NCBI GenBank assembly: GCA_028023455.1
Contig: JAQFVV010006200.1
Coordinates: 3,791,738 to 3,855,737 of the forward strand
DNA: 64,000 nt
Direction: 5' to 3'
Source of the DNA: Epiperipatus broadwayi
Lineage: Eukaryota > Onychophora > Udeonychophora > Euonychophora > Peripatidae
Of the stretch, positions 11,284-20,411 are shown piece by piece. The position numbers and the translations under genes are program-made. The notes under the pieces are model-generated. The model ran no database searches. It saw only the letters and a list, made by a program, of their open reading frames with translations, and had not been told where the DNA came from. Numbering within the stretch: the stretch's first letter is position 1; each line of letters starts with the position of its first letter.

Positions 11284-11956
11284 CTAGAGTTAGGGAACAT
11301 TTTTGGGAGCCATTTTGATAAAAAAAAAACGGGACTCGCCATTTGAAATCAATTTTCTTCATTATTTATAAATTTAAAACATTAACTATGCATATACAAT
11401 AATGGAACAACTTTTAAGCTTGCATATAATATTTTGGTGGATAATATATATATATTTACTTTTTAATTTTAAGTAGAACTTTTTTTTCTCTAAATTTCTA
11501 GTAAATATAATAAATTTGCATTATAAAATTTATCAGTGAAAAAAATCATTTATGTAAATATGAAGCTACAATGTTAGTATTCAAATTTATTAATGACATT
11601 TGAATTATTATGTTTTTAGCCAACTTGCTCAAATTTGGAGTATATTTTGTGCATTTTAATAATAATAATGCCATCAAACTTATAAACAATCAGAGTGCTC
11701 CTGTGTTTACTCTTAACCCAATTTATTGAAAAAAAACTATTGTTCACAATTATATGTTGAACCAAAAAGAGTCAAGATCCCCAAAGCTAGTTGCTAGCAT
11801 TTGAATAATTAATTTGAAAAGAATTCCAGCATTTAAAAATAATGTCCTGTAGTGTTTGTACCACAGTTGAATGAATTTCTTCTATTTGCATTATTATTTC
11901 CTAAAGTTTTTTGAAACCAAATATTTTTATTTTGAATTTCCAGAAGCTCCATTGTA

Positions 11957-12146
11957 TCACATGATCACCATTTCTAATGCTCAGATCCAAAGCTCCTCAC
12001 TGATGAAGGCTATAAGCCAGAAACTAGTCTGGGGATATTGGATGAGTAGGCACTAGATGGGGATTTTATGCACAAGCCTCTGGCTTCCATTGATTACTCT
12101 GGTTGGCACTGGATGACACTACTGTATGGAGAGTTTTGCCTTTGCT
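11957..12146 (+). mobile_element. Family A ribozyme element, copy A1 (190 bp, 13-bp TSD)
   Basis: Flanked by aagctccattgta at 11944-11956 and 12147-12159, a perfect 13-bp TSD inside the hAT relic. It starts with the family head (tcacatgatcaccatttc) and runs directly into the ribozyme-bearing arm, then ends at gagagttttgcctttgct. This copy lacks the inverted arm found in longer members. No protein is encoded. Confidence 0.8.
11994..12035 (+). ncRNA. Hammerhead ribozyme motif in A1
   Basis: Stem I tcctca (11994-11999) pairs with tgggga (12030-12035) over six base pairs, one of them G-U. The core strand CTGATGA is at 12000-12006, stem II is ggc/gcc with loop tataa, GAAA is at 12020-12023, and the cleavage triplet GTC is at 12027-12029. 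Two departures from an ideal type I hammerhead are an A.A mismatch next to the core in stem II and a minimal stem III (C-G around a two-base loop). Confidence 0.65.
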
Positions 12147-12955
12147 AAGCTCCATTGTAGTTCTGTAATGCATTTTCCAGGAAAAGTTTTAAAGTTTATT
12201 AATTTCATGTTATATTTCATTAGATATAATATAAATTTCATCAGTTGGTGATGTTTTCTAAAATCTTGAACTATGGTTGTAAAGGAATCTAAAATGGCCG
12301 ATATTATTTCCACAAATATTTTACAATCAATTTTCTTTTGATTTGGAAGCCTGTATATAATTTTTAAAACTTTTTTAAAAATATAAATTCTTCATTAGTA
12401 ATATCTTCCAAAAATATTCTCAATTTCTGCTCAAATGTAACAACTTCTAATAATTGTAAAGTTGTATTTCCTTTTCCTTGCAATTTAAGATTCACCTTAT
12501 TAGAATGGTCAGTCATATGATTTTGAATCCATTCTGGATTATTGAGTAGTTGTAAGTGTTCTGCATTGTAATTTTCACACTTCAAGAAAATATTCACTTC
12601 TTTTAAACACTCAAGAAAACATTTCGAAAACTAAATCATTATACTGACTATGAATTTCTTCTAATATAGTATTAAAAAGTCTATGATTCAACACTTTAGA
12701 ATGTCCATTACACTGTTCAGTTGTGACCAATGATTATGCTACTAAGGCTTCTTGATATAAAATGCAATGAAATGAAATAATTTCTTGGGAAATATGAGTG
12801 GAGAATAATATGACAAACCCCTTGCTTTTGCAATCATAACAAAAACATCAGTTACAATGCATACTACTTGAGATCACTATTTATATTTTTATTTTGTAAA
12901 CATGTTAGCAGACTTTCTAAAATATCTCACCATGTGATAACACATTAAAAAGTTC

Positions 12956-13038
12956 AAAACATAGCAAAACTCTCCATATAGTAGTGCCATCTTGTGCTAA
13001 CAAGAGCAATCAATGGATATGAGATAGTGATCATGTGG
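12956..13038 (-). mobile_element. Family A head-plus-tail derivative, copy A2 (83 bp, 13-bp TSD)
   Basis: Flanked by cattaaaaagttc at 12943-12955 and 13039-13051. On the minus strand it begins with the head (ccacatgatcactatctc) and jumps to the tail part (ccattgattgctcttg ... ggagagttttgct). The ribozyme is deleted. It interrupts the hAT transposase relic directly after its catalytic region. Confidence 0.75.
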
Positions 13039-14030
13039 CATTAAAAAGTTCTTCTTCAATGCTGGAAGACATGATATATTTAACCATGATGCTGAATTGA
13101 GCTACATCAGAAATACCAGTCGATTCATCAACAGCAATGAATATAAATTCAACAGAATTAATATCCATAATTTGCATATTTGAAACATCTTCAGAAATAG
13201 TTACAATTCTTTCTTCTACAGTTCTAACTGAAAGGAGTAAATCCTTAATTTCCTTACATATGTCAACCTTATTTTTCATATTTTTAAACAAAATTTTGGA
13301 GACATTATACATGTAATGTTTTAAAAAATTTCCATTGGTAAATGATTACCCACTTTTTTTATTTTTAGGGATAATATAAAATTTACTTCAGTAGTATTTA
13401 ATGAGATTCCATTCAAGTTACCAAACTTGTTTATTTAAGTAATGTTTTCTTTTATAATTTTTCAACAGCTTTTGGAGTTCCTTCTACTAACACCATCAGG
13501 ATACTTTTTACTAAAATCTAAATTTTTCCAAGAAAATGTCATTTAATATTCCTAGATTTATTATTTTGAAGTCACAAATAATAAATTAAACATTGAGGAT
13601 TTTCACTTCTATAAATGCAAATTTCTCTGTCCATAATTTATTGAAGCTTCTGTTTTCCTTAGCTAATTTTTTAAGCTTTGAGCTCATTATTTGAGGTTTA
13701 TTATCACAATTTTAATGTGACAAAAATGAAATTGTTTATAACTTAACACTGAATTAAAACACACATATAAATCAAACACAATAAAAATAATTAAGTGGCA
13801 ATTCTAAGCACATATTACAATGACAGTTATATGCTACACATTATAGTGCACAACATAATGTGTGGTATGCTATTTTAAATTTAAACAACTCACACTCATC
13901 ACAATAATATATACACTTTTATATTAATTAAATTATAACAAAATTAGTACAATTAGTTACAAATTATATATTAATTGTAATACATAATCACAGTGTTTAA
14001 ATATCTGTAATTGCAATGTGGAAATAAATA

Positions 14031-14288
14031 TCTCCCATTGAGTTATGTAATGTCAAAAACCAAAGAAAAGATAGAATGATACCATTCTATTTTTGAGCTC
14101 TGTTGTTATATAAGCTTAGTTTTTGATTTGGTTTTTAAATTATATAGTGAATTTTGCCTATTGTTTTAATTTATGTATAGTCTAAATGTCCTGAAATCAT
14201 ATTAATATATTCAAAGGATAAAGAACAAGTCTTACTTTTAATAACCTTTGAACACTAAGTTTTTGACATTACATAACTCAATGAGAGA
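14031..14288. mobile_element. MITE with 30-bp TIRs and TA duplication
   Basis: The terminal inverted repeats 14031-14060 and 14259-14288 match at 29 of 30 positions (core ttgagttatgtaatgtc). TA dinucleotides flank both ends (14029-14030 and 14289-14290), as for Tc1/mariner-type insertions. The 258-bp body has no coding capacity. It sits inside the hAT element near its right end. Confidence 0.75.
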
Positions 14289-14424
14289 TAGTTATTTTCA
14301 CTTTGAAATTACAAATTATATACTAGTATATATAAATGAAATATTATTTTATAATTTGTACACATTTTTTTCCACTAAAGAGCCACATGTGGATTTGGAA
14401 CTGCCTGTTCCTGATCCCTGGATA

Positions 14425-14525
14425 AGACAGTGATAAATGGAGAAATAAAATAAGTAACAGGTTTGTTTAGGTCTATTACTTAGAGATTCCTGGTTTTATT
14501 AAAAGACAAGCTACATTTGATGAAA
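14425..14525 (+). pseudogene. LINE 3' end, right half, beyond the hAT element
   Basis: The sequence gataagac ... ggagaaataaaataagtaacagg ... gagattcctgg aligns with the LINE 3' ends at 16070-16135 and 42050-42125. It continues the copy interrupted at 11283. Confidence 0.55.
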
Positions 14526-14713
14526 TTACATAATTATAAATAAAACTGAAAATTATAAATGGAATATATAATAAATCAATACTAGTATATTGTAAACCCT
14601 GAACTTTAAGATATAATTAAAGGATTTGAATTCAGACTTTCAAACTTTCTTCAGCTATCCACTTCATCTTATATAACTGATACACATGGTCACACACATG
14701 TGAAAAAGATATA

Positions 14714-14770
14714 TGATCTCCAATATATGTATTTCTTGCTGAACCAGCACTCATCAGTTGGTCCAGATCA
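14714..14770 (-). ncRNA. Hammerhead ribozyme motif, family B inverted arm
   Basis: On the minus strand: outer stem I tgatc/gatca, inner stem I ccaa/ttgg, CTGATGA (plus 14751-14757), then gtgct ggttc agcaa and GAAA (plus 14732-14735). Stem II lacks only its core-proximal pair (G opposite A). This is the best preserved family B core in the window. Confidence 0.65.
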
Positions 14771-15306
14771 TCACTTCTCACATACACATATATAATCAGT
14801 GCTCAGTTTATATTAAGATAGAAAATCTTTAAACTTTAATGGACAGACTTCAACCACTCATACTATTGAAAAACTGATGATGGAATGCTCAACTCTTTGT
14901 TGATGACAATATTGTTGTCATACCCATGTTGACCTTAAGTCATTCTGAGCCCTCATATATATGACTTTAAAATGTCCATTTAAATACACTGAGAGATGGG
15001 CAGAATTCGGGTTGAATCTGTAATAAATCAATACCAGTATATTGTAAATACCAAACTTTAAGATGTAATTAAAGAGGATTTGAAACTCAGACATATTAAG
15101 ATCATATTATGAGAGGTCAGATAACTTAAGGTCATCATGAATATGACAACAATATTGGCATCAACAAAGGTTTGAGCATTCCATCATCAAATTTTCAATG
15201 GTATGGATGGCTGAAGAGTTGGAGGATAAAGTCTGACCATTAAAGTTTGAAGATTTGCTATCTTAATATAAAAACTGAGCACTGATTATATATATATGGG
15301 AGATGA

Positions 15307-15363
15307 TGATCTGGACAAACTGATGAGTGCTGATTCAGCATGAAATATGTATGTTAGAGATCA
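15307..15363 (+). ncRNA. Hammerhead ribozyme motif, family B direct arm
   Basis: Outer stem I tgatc/gatca (15307-15311 with 15359-15363), CTGATGA at 15320-15326, stem II gtgct/agcat with loop gattc, and GAAA at 15342-15345. The inner stem I is damaged (caaa against ttag). Confidence 0.55.
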
Positions 15364-15458
15364 TTTATCTTTTTCACATGTGTATGGTCATGTGTATCAC
15401 TTATATAAGATGAAGTGGATAGCTGAAGGTAGCTTGAAAGTCTGAGTTCAAACCCCTT

Positions 15459-15989
15459 TAAATGGAATATAATAAGGTTAATTATAAAAAGCTAAAAAGT
15501 TGGAAAAAGAAAATGGTAATTTGCATTATATTAGATTATGAAGACTGGTATAATAAAGTTAGGAAATAACTAATATGTATTTATTAGGAAAAAAAACAGA
15601 TAAAAAATATACTTTAATCATTAAGAAGAAAAGAAAAAGGCAAATAGAAATTATATATATATTTAAGAAACACTTTAATTCACAAAAATGCATTAAATAT
15701 ATATATAGCTTTCATAGTATTCTTGATATTATATTGCTAAAACAAAAATGTGGTATTCATACCCAAAAATAGTTTAAACACGAGTGACAAATGCTTTTAT
15801 TTTGGTCATGTGAGATCAAAACTACTGTGAAAGTAGATTAAAATTTATTTTTTATTTTATAGTACATTCATTGTTTTTTTGTAAAGTGTATTTATTGAAA
15901 ACAGTGTTATTTTTATTTATTTTTTTAAATTATTTTTTATTTTCTAAATTTTGCTTTTATATAGTTCTAAAAATTGAGTTTAGATACAA
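15459..15989. other. Unassigned A+T-rich DNA
   Basis: It contains the right TSD of the family B composite and an incidental frame at 15575-15772 rich in Lys and Ile with no recognisable domain. Nothing else is supported. Confidence 0.4.
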
Positions 15990-16190
15990 TTTAATTTGCT
16001 AGATGGCCATAGAGTTGACAAAGATTATGTTGTGGAAATGGAATGGAGCAGAATATGGGAAAACTTAGACTGGGGAATGGAAAAATAAAGTGGCTAACAG
16101 GTTTCTCTGGGCATAATTGTTGAGAGATACTTGACTCCGTTTACGGACAAGCTACAGCGCATCACATCACATCGCATCTCTAGTGGTGAT
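15990..16190 (+). pseudogene. 5'-truncated LINE 3' end
   Basis: The sequence gccatagagttgacaaag ... tggaatggagcagaatatgg ... aacaggtttctctgggcata closely matches the 3' UTR of the LINE ending at about 42170. It ends in a degenerate cacatcacatcgcatc tail, so it is a tail-only insertion. No TSD was found. Confidence 0.7.
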
Positions 16191-16677
16191 TGGAGTAAAA
16201 GTTCAACTTTTTTATTTGATCAATTAATTATCTTTATTGTTTATTATATTTTCAAAAATTTAGAATTATTTATTAGATATATATTATTAATTGAAATTAT
16301 TCTCAAAAGTTTTATTTTATAAAGACAACAAAATAATAGCAAACTATGTCCACAAACAATAATGTTTTCTTCATCGGACAGTAGTTAATCGTATTGCTGT
16401 TATATATTGAATTTAAAAGAAAATCAGAATTATTTTAAATTAGTTTGTAAAGTCCAAACAAATTTTTGTTTATATATCTCCAAAGCTAATGAAATTTTAT
16501 TCAAAAATTTAAATTTAGTTAAAATATGACAAAAAGAATTCTGCATAAAACAAGTGATCTGTTTAACCAATTACAACTTGGAGCCGGTGTGATTGATTTC
16601 TCTTGATTTATATTCTTCTAAAACTAAATATTTTTAAAAGAAATCTATTTCTAAACACATTATTTGTCTAAATAAAT
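16191..16677. other. Unassigned A+T-rich DNA
   Basis: No gene, repeat family or structured element recognised between the LINE tail and the SINE. Confidence 0.4.
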
Positions 16678-16690
16678 ATCAAAGCAATAT

Positions 16691-16804
16691 ATATATATTT
16701 TTCATATGTTATAGCATCGGCCGGGACGCGAACCCACACCCGTCTGCAACCAACTACTTGCTTGCAAGGCAGGTGCGATGACCTCTCGGCTAATAACATT
16801 TGAC
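16691..16804 (-). mobile_element. tRNA-related SINE / tRNA retropseudogene with 13-bp TSD
   Basis: The direct repeat atcaaagcaatat flanks it at 16678-16690 and 16805-16817. On the minus strand it has an A-box-like tagccgagagg and a B-box-like gggttcgcgtccc. The anticodon-like loop is cttgcaa and the extra arm is long. It ends in gatgctataacatatgaa and a short A/T tail. The TSD and tail show retroposition. A second, related copy lies at 61425-61505. Confidence 0.75.
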
Positions 16805-16817
16805 ATCAAAGCAATAT

Positions 16818-18935
16818 TTTGTGACAAAATTTTTTAAATATGTAAAAAAATATAAAATGTACATTTTATTTTCAAAATCAAAACAAAGAAAGATAATGTT
16901 GAAACTAATTGGAAACATTCTCTTATGGAGAAAAGAACATTTAATTCTCTTAAAATAGCTGTAAAAGAAAAGCTTGCCATTTCTGGATTTATTTTGTGGC
17001 TAAAATCTGAATATTCTTTTAGTTCATGATTTTGCCACTCGAATGAGACCAAACTTGTGAAATAGTATTAAAGGCAATGAAAGGGAGAAGAGGGAGTTAA
17101 AGTTGAAGCAATTAGCAGCAATAAAAAAAATACTGTATACTGGGAACTCACACGTATGCAAAGCTTCAATTAGATCAGAAAATGGAGAGTGAAAGTTGAG
17201 TTACAAGAGACAAAAAAAACACAGTAAGTTAAATAAAAGCATAAAAAAAGATGGATAAAAAAAAATAGGGGCAAATATTATAAATGAAAAGTGGAAAATG
17301 TACTTAGAAAAAAAAATAGCGTGAAGAAAGAATAAGAATGAATATAAAAAAAAACTAATAGAGGATATAGATAATAGTTGATATTAACCTGATAAAAAAA
17401 AGTAATTTGGTAGGTAAGAAGAGCAAAAAAATGAATAAACAAGAAAGAGAAAAAATTGAACATCACCACAAGGAATTAGAATGAATAAAAATAAAGAATA
17501 AATCTGACGTTTGTGGAAAATTAGTACAAGCTTTTAAAAATTGAAAAATGAGGAAAAGTAAATGTTTAGGAGAAATGTGTTGTATACTGATTGGTTGTAT
17601 ATATATCTTCATTAATAAAGCGATGTATGTATATGCGTGTACAGTGTTGGAGCATTCCAGAAATAATAATCAGATGCATAAAAAAAATTAGTTTACTACA
17701 AGATACAACAGGCTAATTTACATTTCAATAAAATCTAATCTTATGTAAATCAGCAAAATTTGATAAAATTCTTACTGAATTTCTAATGTAATCAGAGAGA
17801 AATGGTTAACCTGAATCTGAAGAAATAGTAAACTGAAGTAGAGGGAGAGTCGAAAGCAGACTTCGAAAACTCTAAGTGCAGAATAACTCAGTAATATCAC
17901 CAGAGAAGAGCTCTAGTCATAATCTAGTTAGACTAATTCAAGAGAGGTGTGTGAGAAGTAAGGTGCTTACAGATATGAACTGTTACACAATCTAAAGCGA
18001 TCTTGTTCAACTAGCAAATAGCCAGTTGAGTTATTAATCTTATCTACTAATATTATTGTTATTCCCAGTAAAATAAACTCTTGAATTTGTTATTATTTTT
18101 TTAATTTTTGTTTCTTTAAATAAATTATATAATTATTCTGCTATCAGAATATAGTTTGATCCTGAATACATTAAAATGGCAGTAAAATAATTTAAATCAG
18201 TACAAATGCTCTCAAATTCATTATTAAACTGTTTTAACAAGAATTGAACTGAAATGGATATTCCAGAGAATTGAGAGACTATAAAAGTAGGGTTAGTTTG
18301 TAAAGGCAATGACAAAATGTTAGCGATTTGGGTAATTAAAGACCAGCAACAAAATCATCAATTAGATACAAATTTTATTCATATATTATTGTAAATAATA
18401 TTAAAATATGGATAAACAAATACAGGAAAAATTTAGAGATAATAGAATAATCAAAGATCATATTTTTACACTCAATACTTATAGAGAGTAATTGAATAGG
18501 AAAGCATATTTATATTTTTTTAGATATTGAAAAAGAAAATCTAAGGAAAAATGAGATTAGAAAAAAGTTTATTACAATTACTGGAAAAACTATGTAAGAA
18601 AAATTATTAAATTATTACCATTTTAAGGTTTGCTATTATTGAGATGTAGATCTTTAAACAGAGGGCGTTACTGGATATTTATAATTGTATAATGGTTTGT
18701 ATATTTTCTATAATTATTTCAGTTAGTGTTAACAGTAACTTTCTTTTCATATATATATATTCAAAACAATACAATAATTAATACAGTAAACAATATTTTA
18801 AAAACAAATATATACTATAATTTAATAGAAGTATTTTCAACTATCTAAGTAGTCGTTATCAACTAAATTCAAATTCTATTACAAAAAAAAAACCATTACA
18901 AATGTATACAAAAACAATTACATCATTCATCAATT
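16818..18935. other. Unassigned A+T-rich DNA
   Basis: Purine-rich on the plus strand over 17050-17600, giving long T-rich minus-strand frames (17278-17469) that look like artefacts of composition. No domain, repeat family or RNA gene recognised. 17820-18010 is somewhat less A+T-rich but unidentified. Confidence 0.4.
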
Positions 18936-18938
18936 TTC

Positions 18939-19275
18939 TTACAATTCATTAATTTTTATATTAGCAGCTTGTCTATTTATTAAATGTTGCTTTCCATTTT
19001 TTATTAACATAGCTTCTTTAATTTTACGTTTATTATTATTTCTTTCAATACACAAAATCTTAACTTTATTAAAATCAAAATCAAAACCATAATTACATGT
19101 TACATTATAATCAAAAAATACTGAAGGTGATATGCCATCATTTCTAGCATTCTCTTGTCTTGATTTTTGCACTTGTTTATATAACAACCAATGCTCTTTT
19201 GATCTTTTCTCCAATGTACACTGAGATTCACCTATATATGCCTTTCCACAAACACACAGCCATTTATATATTGCA
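18939..19275 (-). pseudogene. PLE GIY-YIG endonuclease fragment (PLE2)
   Basis: Reading upstream of the frame at 18939-19214 gives WLCVCGKAYIGESQCTLEKR followed by SKEHW. This contains the YIG strand, the active-site Arg region and His of a Penelope endonuclease. The rest (NYGFDFDFNKVKILCIERN followed by KRKIKEAMLI) keeps the expected FD...VKIL spacing and the late glutamate. It differs clearly in sequence from PLE1, so a second PLE lineage is represented. RT and terminal repeats are absent. Confidence 0.65.
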
Positions 19276-19361
19276 AAACTTTGATTTAAAATACACCTGG
19301 GTCTCTTTTTACACGGATTTATTTAACACAATTTTGAAGTTACGCGATTCGTGTTTTACCG

Positions 19362-19472
19362 GAAGTCGAACTCTGATATTGTGCTATTACTTTAAATAAT
19401 AAATTTCGCGCACTTACGTTATATTGAAAGTAATAGCACATTATTGGAATTCGACTTTCAACTTAGTAATTT
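19362..19472. repeat. Short imperfect palindrome
   Basis: The left arm gaagtcgaactctgatattg followed by tgctattacttt is mirrored by aaagtaatagcac and attggaattcgactttc. Spacing is about 45 bp. It lies between the PLE2 fragment and the Tx1-like LINE. No TSD was identified. Confidence 0.55.
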
Positions 19473-19763
19473 CAATATTTTCAGTGCTTTATAATAGTAA
19501 GATTTTAGGCAATAATGAAATTAAAATCATGATTTCCACATTTTATGTATACATACCTTAAATTTTACAAGATTATAATGTAAATTTGTTCAAACATTGT
19601 GCATGTTAATTTTGCATTTTAAATCACATTCTGTTTTTGCTTTTTAAAAAAGAATGTAATCAATTATTAATCATTTAGTGTCCACAAGTTTATTTTTAAA
19701 AGGTCAGTAATAGCAGTGGGCACAATTAAATTTGATAAGTTAATAGAACATGAAAATAATTAC

Positions 19764-20337
19764 ATGCAAAAAGAAACAAAAGAACTGCCAAACGGAGATA
19801 ACAATCAAGCTGAGGACAAAACAATAATCAAAACGACAACTGAAATAATGGATACCACCACACAATTCTTTCCAGCAGTTGAAAACACACCTCCGGAAAG
19901 TAAACGAAAACAAGCAGAACAAAAAAAAATAGAGAAAACAAATGAAAGCATGCAAAATGAAGCGAAGGAAATCCCAAAAGAAAATAAATATCAAACAGAA
20001 CACACAATAATAAATAAAACCGCAACAGAAATCATGGACAGCATTACAGAGTTTTTTCCAAATGTTGGAAGCACACCAACGGAAATTAAAAGAAAGCAGC
20101 CCAAAGCAAAAAAAACTAGAGAAAAGCAAAAAAATTAAAACAAACGAGCAAGAACTTACACAAGTAGACATGCCGGACCAATCATCAGATGAATCTATGG
20201 AAATAGAATCACTCTTACTGGAAGAAATGACTTTGGAAAATGAAAACAAAGAGACTGCAATAGATAAACATGCAAATAGTAAGTCTGCCAGCAGCAAAAA
20301 AAAAACCGCAATGAAAAAACGTTTAGCTCGCAGGTAG
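19764..20337 (+). pseudogene. LINE ORF1, Lys/Glu-rich, one frameshift
   Basis: The open frame runs back to a GTG at 19716, but the first ATG is at 19764. The protein has two tandem copies of about 70 residues, each with the pattern TEIMD(T/S)(T/I)T(Q/E)FFP followed by a lysine-rich stretch. This frame ends at 20138, just after an A-run at about 20130. The neighbouring frame, open from 20062, carries on (KKIKTNEQELTQVD...) to 20337 and ends in a basic AMKKRLARR. A one-base slip in the A-run would explain this. I see no zinc knuckle or known RNA-binding domain. Position and charge suggest an ORF1-type nucleic-acid-binding protein. Confidence 0.55.
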
Positions 20338-20411
20338 GAGATAAAATTCCAGCACTCTAATCGGAAAAAAATATAAATAATATCCCCTACATACAAAAAT
20401 ATACAATTCAA

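Larger units (their letters stand above)
11600..13686 (-). pseudogene. hAT transposase relic, GTF2IRD2/ZBED-like
   Basis: From the ATG at 13686 the frame starts MSSKLKKLAKENRSFNKLW and soon reaches a PQCLICDF zinc-binding pattern, like the BED-type N-terminus of this group. The catalytic region is recognisable in the frame 13031-13312 (FIFIAVDESTGISDVAQFS). Further on come VNLKLQGKGNTTLQLL (12364-12597) and VQDFRKHHQLMKF (12119-12313), words typical of GTF2IRD2-like hAT proteins. C-terminal remnants WVKSKHRSTL and YSKFEQ occur near 11600-11720. Stops, frameshifts and two ribozyme-element insertions make it dead. Corrected for insertions it spans about 600 codons, the usual length. Confidence 0.7.
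11284..14424 (-). mobile_element. hAT-type DNA transposon, decayed, with three later insertions
   Basis: The left end (tagagttagggaac followed by gggagccattttgat) and the right end (aaagagccacatgtgg ... gttcctgatccctg) match the look of hAT ends with subterminal 'gagccacatgtgg' words, and the termini are imperfect inverses. Flanking 8-mers cgttagac and gataagac are consistent with a decayed 8-bp TSD in a LINE whose intact copy reads cttagact there. Inside lie the transposase relic and three insertions: family A elements at 11957-12146 and 12956-13038, and a MITE at 14031-14288. Subtracting these and their TSDs leaves about 2.6 kb, a normal hAT size. Confidence 0.65.
14569..15458. mobile_element. 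Family B composite: inverted arm plus direct arm, 13-bp TSD
   Basis: The flanking direct repeat is taaatggaatata at 14556-14568 and 15459-15471. The left part (14569 to about 15091) is a minus-strand family B unit followed by the start of a second one; the phrase caatac(t/c)agtatattgtaaa recurs about 453 bp apart. The right part (about 15092-15458) is a plus-strand unit. Each orientation carries a hammerhead motif. The arrangement, inverted arm first and direct arm second, matches family A and PLE1. Confidence 0.7.

Noticed and set aside
16691-16804. Functional tRNA gene
   Set aside because: Retroposed (TSD and tail), acceptor and anticodon stems have mismatches, and a related copy has another anticodon loop.
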